Source: Rhizobium chutanense | GTDB lineage: Bacteria > Pseudomonadota > Alphaproteobacteria > Rhizobiales > Rhizobiaceae | Direction of reading: 5' to 3' | Assembly (NCBI RefSeq): GCF_002531935.1 | Contig: NZ_NWSV01000017.1 | Coordinates: 52,499 to 116,498 of the forward strand | DNA: 64,000 bases | In this document: one piece after another, positions 35,585 through 44,565 of the stretch | Layout of the letters: every line of letters starts with the position of its first letter | Position numbering within the stretch: the stretch's first letter is position 1 | Notes under the pieces: model-generated | What the model saw: only the letters and a program-made list of their open reading frames with translations | Databases searched by the model: none | Told to the model about the DNA's origin: nothing | Program-made: the position numbers and the translations under genes

Positions 35585-35644
35585 CTAACCCACCATCGGA
35601 ATGATGGCGAGTAGGAGCTTTGAATGGGTGCGCGCGGTGTTCAT
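35585..35644 (-). CDS. Leader peptide MNTARTHSKLLLAIIPMVG
   Basis: The 19-codon ORF contains three consecutive leucine codons (CTC CTA CTC, including the rare CTA), two Ile and a Val, and ends with TAG. The ribosome site is weak (AAAAAAGAC). The composition fits branched-chain leader peptides of ilv/leu operons. Here it precedes a leucyl-tRNA synthetase, so uncharged tRNA-Leu would raise enzyme level. Confidence 0.8.
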   Translation of the reverse strand: MNTARTHSKLLLAIIPMVG

Positions 35645-36289
35645 GTCTTTTTTGATGCCACGGAACCGCTTTCCTGTCCAGACGCTGGTTGGTGAGGCCG
35701 CGAAGATTTGCACCTGCGGCTCGATTGCAAGTGACTTCTTTGTTAAAAAAATCATTTGCTAGTGGGGTCTATTCCCGTTTCGAGAGTGGAATCCTTCCCG
35801 CGTTAGGATTGAACCTACCACGGGTATCCGCGGTTACGCCACCAAGAAGGCGACGAAAAGCCCGCTTACGCGGGCTTGATACAGTCTTTCGATTTTTCTT
35901 CTTTCGCCTCGGAATATAGGCTGACGCCGCAGCTCACTTCGCCGACCTTGAGAAACCCCTTCCACTCACTCCTTTCACTGCTCCGACGGCAACCTCTTGC
36001 ACATGTATCCGCAGAGTAGCCTGAATTTTTCCGATATAAGGGCACGTTTTTCCAACTATTCCCGAAATGGTTGAATTTAGTGTCTCCGCCCCTTGCAATT
36101 TTACGAAAATTCCTAGAGCATGAGTACTTGATGGATGATGTCTAAAACTTGAAGAATAGCAACCATGGAAGACTTGTTTCAGTTTTCCTCGTTTGAATGA
36201 GTATACATAAGTCGCTAAACAGGTATCTTTATAGCGAAGATATACATATTTAGTTTTACGCGATCTATTAGAAATAAATTGGGGGGAAG
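35645..36289. other. Intergenic boundary between leuS leader and the low-GC island
   Basis: No gene is supported here. The stretch contains the leuS promoter region, a strong hairpin at 35858-35877 and AT-rich DNA from about 36000 onward. A GGTTCAATCC-like T-arm on the minus strand near 35804 hints at decayed tRNA-like sequence but does not fold as a tRNA. Confidence 0.5.
35858..35877. terminator. Hairpin AAGCCCGC/GCGGGCTT
   Basis: A perfect 8-bp stem with a TTAC loop. On the minus strand it is followed by TTTTC, and on the plus strand loosely by TTT-rich sequence. It may end transcription entering from the island. Confidence 0.6.
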
Positions 36290-37768
36290 ATGCGAAAAAT
36301 CCATGAAGATTTGGCGTATTATGCCGATGATCGGTTTGCTGCATACTTGGAAAATGAGGCTCTGGGTGAGGTTCTGCAAGCATCTATGAACCAGCAGGCC
36401 CAGACGCTCCTCAACAAACGCATCGTCCCTAAGGATAGCATTCTAGGCGCTAGACTTTCTACCTTCGAGTGGGCGAACCAAAATGCCAGCACGGCGATTA
36501 GCGACCCGAATCCGGGGTCAAATAAGATCGCTGTTTTCCTAGACACAACGGCGACAATTGCTGTTGAAGTTTTCCAAGCAGACGCCCCAGCAAACGTCCT
36601 GTCGACTATTAGATTTTCCCTTTCCGAAATTCGTATTCCGATTGCCTATCAGAACAACAAGATACTTTTGTCCCAACCGGAATATTCAATTAAGGTTGAC
36701 GAATTTAAGAGAGCAAATCCGGGCAATAACGATATAGAGCTTGCTCGGATGGAAGGCGTTATCGGCTACTCAGTGGTCCCAAAGGCTATTGCGAACATCC
36801 TGAGTCAGCCAGTTGCCTACGACCTATCTATCCTATTTCCTTCGATACATTTTGGATCGAACGCGAAGTTGTTTGCTGTCAACAAGGGCAAGGCAGTCGG
36901 CATTGTAACCGAATTCAGGATGAACGAGGGCCATCTGCCATGTCTATGTGATGGTCCTGATATTGGATTGAAGCCTCCACCAGTATTTCAAGACGACTCT
37001 CAAGGGAAAGGTGAGGGGGATACTATCGGTGCCGGAGGTTTAAGCACTCCAATTCCAGAGCGGAAAGACCCACATAAGGATTTCGGACTTCGGCCCAATG
37101 GTAGCGGTGTAGCCGGCTTGTACATTAGCCGGAAAACAGCGTCTGCAATCACGCGGATTGATCGGGCAGCAAAGGATATTAATCTTAGCGTGTCGGACAA
37201 CGGCTTTATAGGTTTCACCGCCGATGCGACCGTTAGTTTCGGGGAGGCGAGTCTTTCCTTCGACACAGCTGGTGGCGGTATTTTCGTGGATCAGGATATT
37301 GCGGTAACGGTGAAAGTGGCTGTTACGCAGGACTTGTGCTTTGCCAGAATCCCAATAGGAGGCGGATTGGCGTTCTGCAGTCCGCTTCATCCAAATCCGA
37401 ATGTTCGCCTTGGCTTTTATCCAGCAGTGGATCAACAAGGCACGGTTAAGCTCCGCGGCACGCTCGTATCAATTGATGACTTGAACTTGACGCTTGTCGC
37501 AGGAACTATCTACGATCTGATGGATTTTGGTATCGGCTTCCTTGCTGAATTTATTGGCAAGAACGTCCTAAATAACATTCTGGCCGACAAACTCGGCTCC
37601 GCAATTCGAAATAAGCTCAAAGAGCAAATAAGCTCAAGCCAGTGGGATCTGGTTGACGGAGTCCCGGTGGTTGTGCGCAACGATGTTCGCCGTATCTTTT
37701 CTGCGCCATATGACGTAGGCCCAAACAGCCTGCTTATAAGCTTCGATTACCGCAATGCCGATCGGTGA
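36290..37768 (+). CDS. Orphan 492-residue protein in the low-GC island
   Basis: I do not recognise this protein. It is long, intact and starts with ATG after GGGGGGAAG. There is no signal peptide or membrane helix. The N-terminal 120 residues look alpha/beta. A Gly/Pro-rich linker lies at about 225-270, and the C-terminal half has many short beta strands (NLSVSDNGFIGFTADATVSF) followed by an amphipathic helical stretch near 420-450. The alternation loosely recalls lipid-binding TULIP-type proteins, but this is a guess. Codon use and base composition are AT-richer than the flanks, consistent with horizontal acquisition. Confidence 0.75.
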   Translation: MRKIHEDLAYYADDRFAAYLENEALGEVLQASMNQQAQTLLNKRIVPKDSILGARLSTFEWANQNASTAISDPNPGSNKIAVFLDTTATIAVEVFQADAPANVLSTIRFSLSEIRIPIAYQNNKILLSQPEYSIKVDEFKRANPGNNDIELARMEGVIGYSVVPKAIANILSQPVAYDLSILFPSIHFGSNAKLFAVNKGKAVGIVTEFRMNEGHLPCLCDGPDIGLKPPPVFQDDSQGKGEGDTIGAGGLSTPIPERKDPHKDFGLRPNGSGVAGLYISRKTASAITRIDRAAKDINLSVSDNGFIGFTADATVSFGEASLSFDTAGGGIFVDQDIAVTVKVAVTQDLCFARIPIGGGLAFCSPLHPNPNVRLGFYPAVDQQGTVKLRGTLVSIDDLNLTLVAGTIYDLMDFGIGFLAEFIGKNVLNNILADKLGSAIRNKLKEQISSSQWDLVDGVPVVVRNDVRRIFSAPYDVGPNSLLISFDYRNADR

Positions 37769-37827
37769 AGGTGGAGGGCGCAATCGCGACCTCTGACTTG
37801 CCCCTGAGAACTTCCTCCAGAATGGAT

Positions 37828-37896
37828 CAGAGTCCGGCCCTCTTGTTCTTTCAGCGCCGCAATGATCTGCTATTCCGCAAATCTCTGCTTCTTCAT
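37828..37896 (-). pseudogene. IS3-family transposase OrfA remnant
   Basis: On the minus strand an ATG preceded by GGAGGCGC opens MKKQRFAE, then a stop, then QIIAALKEQEG. This is the start of an IS3-family OrfA (usual form MKK-x-RF-x-E-x-QII-x-x-L-x-E-x-E). Only about 23 codons remain. The rest of 37769-37983 shows no gene. Confidence 0.65.
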
Positions 37897-37983
37897 GCGC
37901 CTCCGTCCTCTTGAGGGGCGGAATCCAATACCAGGACCTGTAGTATCGTCAAACAAGATGCAAGCATCGTGGTACGTACGCGG

Positions 37984-40296
37984 CTATTCTACAAGCTCTA
38001 AAAGATTTTTGGTAAAAGCGCCGCTTAGAATGTCACTCGGACCGCGTGCTTTGACGCCCAATAATTCGAGTGCAAAGCGTGCTCTTGAACACGCCACATA
38101 GAGCCTGTTGTGGGCGATATATCTCATGAAGTTCCGCGACTCCTTGGTGGTTGAAGACCCCTCATACGGAACTCGCCCTTTATCGACACCAACAACAATT
38201 ACAATATTAAATTCTAGACCACCTACGTAGTCAGCGTGGCCAAGCAGCATGAGGCCATCGCGTTGAGCGGACCGGACCTTTGCATAGTCACCCCGGCGGT
38301 CCAGCACTGTGATCGGTTTGCGCCGCTTTGCCGCGTAATCTTTAAGCGATTGGAGCAAATCGGGTGCGAGGCAGGTGATTAGTATGTCTGACGGCGAGGA
38401 TTCTGTCAGGGCTCCGAGTTCGGCAGCGCGTTTAAACGCAAGCTCCACCATGGTGTCGTCATCAACAGCCTCTATGAATCGAACGGGCTGTGTCCTCCTT
38501 TCGTCGTCGCTGGTAAATCCGCTCTGCGCCCCTTTTAATGTATCTTTAAAGTTTGAAAATAGATTAGCTCCCGAAGCAAGGATCGAAGCAGAAAGCTCAA
38601 TTATTTGGGTTGAGCTGCGGAAAACGGTTCCATAATTTAATTCCTCTTCCTGTCGTCCGTGATTAGATTCGAGTTCTTTGCTCACTTCCCATCCACGCTC
38701 ACCCACGGCCTGCGCTTGGTCGATCGCGAAAGAAATCGGCGCGGCGCTTGGATCTCTTGTGAAGTAATGGAACAGGTGAAGTTCATTTATATTGAAAAGA
38801 TGTGCTTCATCGATCGCTATGAAATCATAACCTTCAAGAGATCGTCTACGCCGCCAGATCGGTGTGTCAAGCTGGCCGGTGGCTGAAAGGACAACGTCAT
38901 CTGTGTCAAATTGCGCTACATCGACTAGTTGTCGCTGGTATTTTCTGAATACACTGAAGACAAAACCCCGATCAGCGTCAGTTTCAACTGGAAGGCCATA
39001 TTTTAGCGGAGGGCATTCTTTGTAAGCATCAAAAGGATCGCCGGCACGCCCCTTTATCTGCATGCTTATCTCATGTTGGAATAAGTCTACGAGATCAGTA
39101 TTCTCGGTCTCATCGAAAAACGAACGGAACTTATCGCTTAGGTGAGGGGCGTGGGATTTAAAATCATTCGCGCGGGCTTCTGCGATGGCTTGTTCAATGT
39201 AGAGGCCCTGCATCACTTTAGAGTCTTGGGCGTCTCTATCTACAAACTCGGTTTCTTGGATTGTTTGATTGAGCTTGTCGGCGCATATGGACGCTAGAGT
39301 TGTTACGGTCAGAGAAACGGCCGAACTCTTCGGGTCCCTCTCCCAAAAGCCGTTCGGATTAATGACTTGTAGCGATTCAAGTATCGACTTCCGCGTTGCC
39401 TCGCTCGGCGTAACAAACAGTGCCCTCATCTGTTGCTTATCGCTCTCCGCCTTGAGAAGTATAAACATGGTGCGGAGAATTAGTGTCGTGGTCTTTCCTG
39501 TGCCGGCGGCGCCGACTAATCGAAGCGCCTGTTCGACTGGTGCCTGCACAAACTGTCTCTGTTGTTTCGTAAGTCGTGGAAGCCAATCACCCAGAGTCAA
39601 CATGTTGCCGCGTGGCAGCTGATTACGCGGCGCAGCGATCTTTAGTTCGTCAAACACGCCATTTCGAGTTTTATTCTGCTCGTGCTCATTGATGAATTCA
39701 ATCCTGCGAGGGAGTGCATCATAGACTGATGGGAGCGCCTCGATAACCTTACGAAAATTCTGGAGGCTTGCTTCTTCAGTAAAGGAATTAGCCCCATCAA
39801 AGCCGGTCTTGTATACTAATAAGAAATTCCCCGACAAATCGCGACGTTCGAGACGCTCCTTCATCGGTTCGCGCTCTATCGCGACGCGAAAGCCTGTTCC
39901 ACTTGAAAACGGCAGGGGAAAGAGAATTGTTTTGCTCGTGCCGGCGATCATTTTTTCGGCTGGCGTATAAGCATTGCTCCCGCTCCAAAACTTCGAGCAG
40001 AATCTCAAAAGCTTTTGGAGGGATGTAAGGGTTTCAGCATCTCTCACGCTACTAAACAGATTCGAACTTTCGCAATCGACAACGAGGTACTTTTTGTCTT
40101 TCCATTTCCCAGGTGTTGTCAGGTACATCCCATCTTTATCAAGATTGACGAGAAAGCTGCCGGTCCCTTTGAAGACTTGGGTTCTGCCTTGAAGTCTTTC
40201 AATCAACCGCCGCCCATCTTCGAAATCGACACTTTGTAGCTCGCGGCCAGAGATAAGCTCACGCACCGCGCCGTCGTCAATGCAAACGTATTTCAA
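37984..40296 (-). CDS. SF1 (UvrD/Rep-like) helicase of a two-gene operon
   Basis: The 770-residue protein has Walker A GAAGTGKTTT near residue 262. An acidic motif II-like IAIDEAHLF lies near residue 510, FAIDQAQAV as motif III, and the C-terminal VGGLEFNIVIVVGVDKG and NRLYVACSRAR blocks as motifs V-VI of superfamily 1. The N-terminal 230 residues are a distinct domain without similarity I know. The TTG start overlaps the stop of the upstream 291-aa gene (TTGA), indicating obligate coupling. A helicase fused to an unknown domain and paired with an unknown partner in an island fits antiphage defence (inference). Confidence 0.85.
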   Translation of the reverse strand: MKYVCIDDGAVRELISGRELQSVDFEDGRRLIERLQGRTQVFKGTGSFLVNLDKDGMYLTTPGKWKDKKYLVVDCESSNLFSSVRDAETLTSLQKLLRFCSKFWSGSNAYTPAEKMIAGTSKTILFPLPFSSGTGFRVAIEREPMKERLERRDLSGNFLLVYKTGFDGANSFTEEASLQNFRKVIEALPSVYDALPRRIEFINEHEQNKTRNGVFDELKIAAPRNQLPRGNMLTLGDWLPRLTKQQRQFVQAPVEQALRLVGAAGTGKTTTLILRTMFILLKAESDKQQMRALFVTPSEATRKSILESLQVINPNGFWERDPKSSAVSLTVTTLASICADKLNQTIQETEFVDRDAQDSKVMQGLYIEQAIAEARANDFKSHAPHLSDKFRSFFDETENTDLVDLFQHEISMQIKGRAGDPFDAYKECPPLKYGLPVETDADRGFVFSVFRKYQRQLVDVAQFDTDDVVLSATGQLDTPIWRRRRSLEGYDFIAIDEAHLFNINELHLFHYFTRDPSAAPISFAIDQAQAVGERGWEVSKELESNHGRQEEELNYGTVFRSSTQIIELSASILASGANLFSNFKDTLKGAQSGFTSDDERRTQPVRFIEAVDDDTMVELAFKRAAELGALTESSPSDILITCLAPDLLQSLKDYAAKRRKPITVLDRRGDYAKVRSAQRDGLMLLGHADYVGGLEFNIVIVVGVDKGRVPYEGSSTTKESRNFMRYIAHNRLYVACSRARFALELLGVKARGPSDILSGAFTKNLLELVE

Positions 40297-41168
40297 TGCG
40301 CTTCCTCCAACTGTGTGGATGCAGTGATTATCAAAGATATTTCATCTTCCAAGGGATCAGGTAAGCCTATCCTGCCGAAAAGATTTGAAAAACACTGCAT
40401 CAAGTGTTCGATCGTGGGTGATGCAATTTGAGAGATTGGCATTCCAAAATCGTCGGCGTCAAATTTTAGGCACCCCGTCCCGCCCCGTTCATAGCGCTCC
40501 TTCCACGCAGCTTTCGTCAGGCCATTTGCCAGTTCTTCGGCTATTGCCTGCGGAATTGTGGTTACTTCTCGCAGCAAACAAACATAACCGCTGGGAGGGT
40601 CGAGCTCTGCTAGTCGTTCTAGGAAGTAAAAGCCGGTCACATCATGTCTGCTGAGTTTTCGGATCAGTTCGGCGACCTTTTTCGTTCGATAACGTTTAAA
40701 CCACCCTAGGGCTTCGTCAGATCCAGCGGCGATCGAAGCTTCAAATTGTTCAATAAGGTCGATGAGACCCGAGAATTTTTCGGCGCGTTCGCGTGATTTT
40801 CTATCGCCTCCTTCAGGTGAGAAATGGATTGAAGCGATCTTGCGAAGAGGAATAGCGACAGTCAGCGATGTGGCAAGCCCGGAGTCTCGGAGTGCACTTT
40901 CCACTCGTCCCTTCAGGTCCCTTGATTCGTCTGCGATAAGTATTTCTAGCCCATCTATACGAAGCCAATCTTCGAGTTTAACTACAGGAACGTAGTTAAG
41001 CAGCCCATATTTCTTTTGCGCCATGTCACATCTGGCGGTTATCGCTAGCCCATGCACTGCCCTCGAAAGATACCTAGATGCATGGGCGCAAGAGAAGATC
41101 GTGCCTTGGGTGATGAGGCCGATTTCGGCTTGACTCAAAAACGGTCTTCCCCGACTTTTCAATGCCAC
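40293..41168 (-). CDS. Orphan 291-residue partner of the SF1 helicase
   Basis: First gene of the two-gene operon. The N-terminal segment LITQGTIFSCAHASRYLSRA, then ITARCDMAQKK and YVPVVKLEDWL, has the look of a small conserved domain with a Cys-Asp motif found in mobile-island proteins. I cannot name the family. The rest is helical with a basic middle (GGDRKSRERAEKF). There is no signal peptide or membrane segment. It is AT-richer than the core genes. It overlaps the helicase gene by 4 bp. Confidence 0.75.
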   Translation of the reverse strand: MALKSRGRPFLSQAEIGLITQGTIFSCAHASRYLSRAVHGLAITARCDMAQKKYGLLNYVPVVKLEDWLRIDGLEILIADESRDLKGRVESALRDSGLATSLTVAIPLRKIASIHFSPEGGDRKSRERAEKFSGLIDLIEQFEASIAAGSDEALGWFKRYRTKKVAELIRKLSRHDVTGFYFLERLAELDPPSGYVCLLREVTTIPQAIAEELANGLTKAAWKERYERGGTGCLKFDADDFGMPISQIASPTIEHLMQCFSNLFGRIGLPDPLEDEISLIITASTQLEEAH

Positions 41169-41682
41169 TTTAACTCTGCCTTTATCAGAAAACTTAAACC
41201 CTAGGTGCCTTTGCTCGCCGCAGACTCCTGAACATGTCCACCGCGCCGCACAAAAAGCCTTAGATTTTGATAACTGATTCTGTTTCTACAAGTATAGGAT
41301 GTTGTTTGGGGAAAACCCATCTAGGATAGTGATTGCTAAATATTCATTACCGACGATTGGAGCCTAGATGATTTTGAATACGCCAAACCTTTTTCGCCCG
41401 CGCACTATTTCCGCACGGGTCACAGCCAGCTTTACATTCGAACCTCTGCATAGCCTTGCCGAAGAATTTGTGCTCACGTCGATCGGTCAGGATGGGAGCG
41501 CAGATAGGTATGGCGCGGTAGCGTCACTACCAGATCCAAGAAGAGATCAAGACCTCGAGGATATGGTCGAACGCAATCATGCTGTCGCTCAGTCGGCGTT
41601 CTATGGACGGAAGCGGACGAAGACTATCGGCGGATATCAAGCCCGATAGCGTTCGCGAGGTTAACGATTGGCAGCATCGCGG
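41169..41682. other. Island DNA without a supported gene
   Basis: This is the upstream region of the helicase operon followed by an AT-rich stretch. A 93-codon frame (41368-41649) has no good ribosome site or family resemblance and runs into the transposase remnant, so it is not called. Confidence 0.45.
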
Positions 41683-41910
41683 GTGTATGAGCGACCGCAC
41701 GGGCGCTTGGATCAGGCATTGCTCTCCACCGGCATGGCCGGACAGCGGCTCGGCCTCAAGGACCTCGACGACGGCATTTGGCTCATAAGCTGAATGCATT
41801 ATGAATTGGGATATGTCGACCTGGAGCAGGGGACGTTGCAAGCCGACAACCGTCCAGCACGACGTTGTTACCCATCTCTCAGGAATAAACCACCTATGTG
41901 TCCAGAATGA
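41683..41910 (+). pseudogene. C-terminal remnant of an IS transposase
   Basis: The frame reads VYERPHGRLDQALLSTGMAG, QRLGLKDLDDGIWLIS, a stop, then MHYELGYVDLEQGTLQ. This is the tail of a rhizobial integrase-core transposase that normally ends DLGYIDLEQKTLQ plus a short extension. The stop codon and the missing front make it dead. It lies directly beside the 3' end of tRNA-Arg. Confidence 0.65.
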
Positions 41911-41922
41911 ACCGGTAGTCGG

Positions 41923-41999
41923 TGGCGCACCCGACAGGATTCGAACCTGTGACCTTTGGAATCGGAATCCAACACTCTATCCAGCTGAGCTACGGGTGC
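41923..41999 (-). tRNA. tRNA-Arg (anticodon CCG)
   Basis: On the minus strand the sequence folds as a cloverleaf. The acceptor GCACCCG pairs with CGGGTGC and is followed by GCCA. The D arm is GCTC...GAGT, the anticodon stem TTGGA/TCCAA with loop TTCCGAT (anticodon CCG), and the T arm ACAGG-TTCGAAT-CCTGT. CCA is encoded. Its 3' end faces the low-GC island, the usual orientation for tRNA-targeted integration. Confidence 0.95.
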
Positions 42000-42138
42000 A
42001 TGCCTGAGGCGGTTTGAATCGCCTGTCCGATGGGTGGTTCTTAGCCTAGCTTGCGGCCGGCTTCAATCGCGAAATTCTCAGAAATACCGATGCCTGCGGT
42101 TTGGCACGTGTTTTTATCCGTCAGCCTGCGAGAACGCA

Positions 42139-42172
42139 TAAAAAACTCCGCCGGCCTTGCGGGCGGCGGAGT
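42139..42172 (-). terminator. Terminator of the xylFHG operon
   Basis: On the minus strand ACTCCGCC...GGCGGAGT forms an 8-bp stem followed by TTTTTTAT, 29 bp after the last ABC gene. Confidence 0.88.
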
Positions 42173-42200
42173 GGGTTGTCGTGGGCTTGTCGCCTTGCTG

Positions 42201-42983
<783 letters not shown>

Positions 42984-42997
42984 ATCTGGGGCTCCTC

Positions 42998-44311
42998 TCA
43001 CTTGGCACGGGCGCGGTAGACGGTGTCGAGCCAGACCGCCACGACAAGGACGGTGCCGACGACGACGCTCTGCAGCGGTGTGTCGACATGCGCCAGCACC
43101 ATGCCCGACTGCAGCGACTGCATGACGAGCGCGCCGAGCATGGCGCCGGCGATGGTGCCGGTGCCGCCTGCCAGCGACGTTCCGCCGATAACGGCGGCGG
43201 CGATGGTGTAGAGCTCGTCGAGCGTGCCCTGGGAGTTCGTCGCGGCGTTGAGGCGGGCGGTGGAAATCGCCGCTGCGATAGCGGCCAAAACGCCCATCAG
43301 TGCGAAGATGCGCACGGTGACCCAGCGGGTCTTGATGCCGGCGAGTTCGGCCGCCTCGGGGTTGCCGCCGATCGCGAAGACATAGCGGCCGAAGCGCAGC
43401 CGTGTGGCGATGAAGGTCATGATGATGCCGACGACGATGGCGATCAGCACCGGCACGGCGATGCCGTAGGGAATATCCAGGCCGGTCTCCGGCCAGGGGA
43501 TATTGTTGGTCTCGGCATATTTCTTGGCGATGTTGATCGGCCAGTAATAGCTGTTGGCGATCGAGACGGCGCCAAGGATCAGCACGCAGCTCAGCGTCGC
43601 CAGGAAATATTCCGCCCAGACCGGCCGCTGCGGAAAGCCGAAGCGGCGGCGCTGCCGGCGCGAGCCGATGATGCTGGCGATGACGAAGAGGCAGGCGCCG
43701 ATGCCGACGATCCAGCTCCACGTGGCGCCGATCGAGCCTTCAGCGCCGCCGCCCATGATGCGGAAGGTCTGGTCCATCGGCGCAACCGTCTGGCCGCTGG
43801 TGACGAGCCAGGTGGCGCCGCGCCAGACCAGCAGGCCGCCAAGCGTGACGATGAAGGAGGGAACGTTGAGGAAGGCGATGATGATGCCCTGGAAAGCGCC
43901 GATCAGGCCGCCGGCGATCAGGCCGATGAGCAGCGTGATCACCCAGGTGAAGGGGCTGTCGAAGCCGATATATTCAGGCAGGATCTTGGCCTGCGTCACG
44001 CCCATGATCATGCCGCAGAGGCCGAGCACGGAACCGACCGAAAGGTCGATGTTGCGGGTGACGATGATCAGCACCATGCCCGTCGTCATGATCGCGATAT
44101 CGGTCGTCTGGACCGAGAGGTTCCAGAGATTGCGCGGGGTCAGGAACAGGCCGCCGGTGATGATGTGGAAACCGATCCAGATGATGACCAGCGCGCCGAT
44201 CATGCCGAGCAGGCGCGTGTCGATCTCGGTGGCGCGGAAAAAGCGGGCCACCGGACCGGCTTCTGCCGTTCGCGGTCCGCTTGAAGTCGTTGATTTTACC
44301 ATTTCGGCCAT
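42998..44311 (-). CDS. xylH: Sugar ABC transporter permease (xylose type)
   Basis: The 437-residue inner-membrane permease has 10 or more hydrophobic segments and the conserved RNIDLSVGSVLGLCGM and GGTSLAGGTGTIAGAMLGALV motifs of the ribose/xylose permease family. An extra cytoplasmic or periplasmic loop near 200-240 is Arg-rich (GSRRQRRRFGFPQ). It is separated from xylF by 254 bp that contain a strong hairpin, so its expression is probably lower than that of the binding protein. Confidence 0.92.
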   Translation of the reverse strand: MAEMVKSTTSSGPRTAEAGPVARFFRATEIDTRLLGMIGALVIIWIGFHIITGGLFLTPRNLWNLSVQTTDIAIMTTGMVLIIVTRNIDLSVGSVLGLCGMIMGVTQAKILPEYIGFDSPFTWVITLLIGLIAGGLIGAFQGIIIAFLNVPSFIVTLGGLLVWRGATWLVTSGQTVAPMDQTFRIMGGGAEGSIGATWSWIVGIGACLFVIASIIGSRRQRRRFGFPQRPVWAEYFLATLSCVLILGAVSIANSYYWPINIAKKYAETNNIPWPETGLDIPYGIAVPVLIAIVVGIIMTFIATRLRFGRYVFAIGGNPEAAELAGIKTRWVTVRIFALMGVLAAIAAAISTARLNAATNSQGTLDELYTIAAAVIGGTSLAGGTGTIAGAMLGALVMQSLQSGMVLAHVDTPLQSVVVGTVLVVAVWLDTVYRARAK

Positions 44312-44513
44312 GGGTTTGCCGTTCCCCCATTGTGTTTGGACGGACGCGCCGGCGTGCTTAAGGCTGCCGGCGGCGGCGTCTGTTCTTCAACTGACCATCG
44401 CGATGCTTCCCGGAAACCGCACGCGTGGCGTCGCGACACCCTTCCGGCAGGGAATGAAAATCCGCGATGGCGCGGCGAGGCGGAGGAACTTCGTCGTTGG
44501 AGTTCCCGCATCC

Positions 44514-44544
44514 GGCGCCGCAGCGGTCTTTCCGCTGCGGCGCC
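44514..44544 (-). other. 13-bp perfect hairpin after xylF
   Basis: GGCGCCGCAGCGG and CCGCTGCGGCGCC flank a 5-nt loop in the xylF-xylH spacer, 22 bp past the xylF stop. There is no T-run. Such stems usually protect the upstream mRNA or cause partial termination so that binding protein exceeds membrane subunits. Confidence 0.75.
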
Positions 44545-44565
44545 GGCAGTTCAGTTAGGCGCTGC

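Larger units (their letters stand above)
35532..35644 (-). promoter_or_regulatory. Leucine-responsive transcription attenuator of leuS
   Basis: The leader combines a Leu-rich peptide, an antiterminator arm and a terminator. GGTGGGTT at the end of the peptide (plus-strand 35587-35594) can pair over all 8 bases, with one G-U, with the 5' arm AACCCGCC of the terminator. A ribosome stalled at the Leu codons leaves this arm free and favours read-through. A ribosome reaching the stop covers it and lets the terminator form. Confidence 0.8.

Noticed and set aside
35780..35860. Possible tRNA on the minus strand (GGTTCAATCC T-arm-like sequence)
   Set aside because: Acceptor and anticodon stems do not form and the T loop has the wrong length.
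35689..35919. 76-codon plus-strand frame near the leuS leader
   Set aside because: Arg-rich shadow without a ribosome site, crossing a hairpin.
41368..41649. 93-codon frame upstream of the transposase remnant
   Set aside because: No ribosome site or homology, and probably a chimera with IS debris.
41801..42007. 68-codon plus-strand ORF ending in an APDRIRTCDLWNRNPTLYP-like sequence
   Set aside because: This is the antisense of the tRNA-Arg gene, a familiar false ORF.
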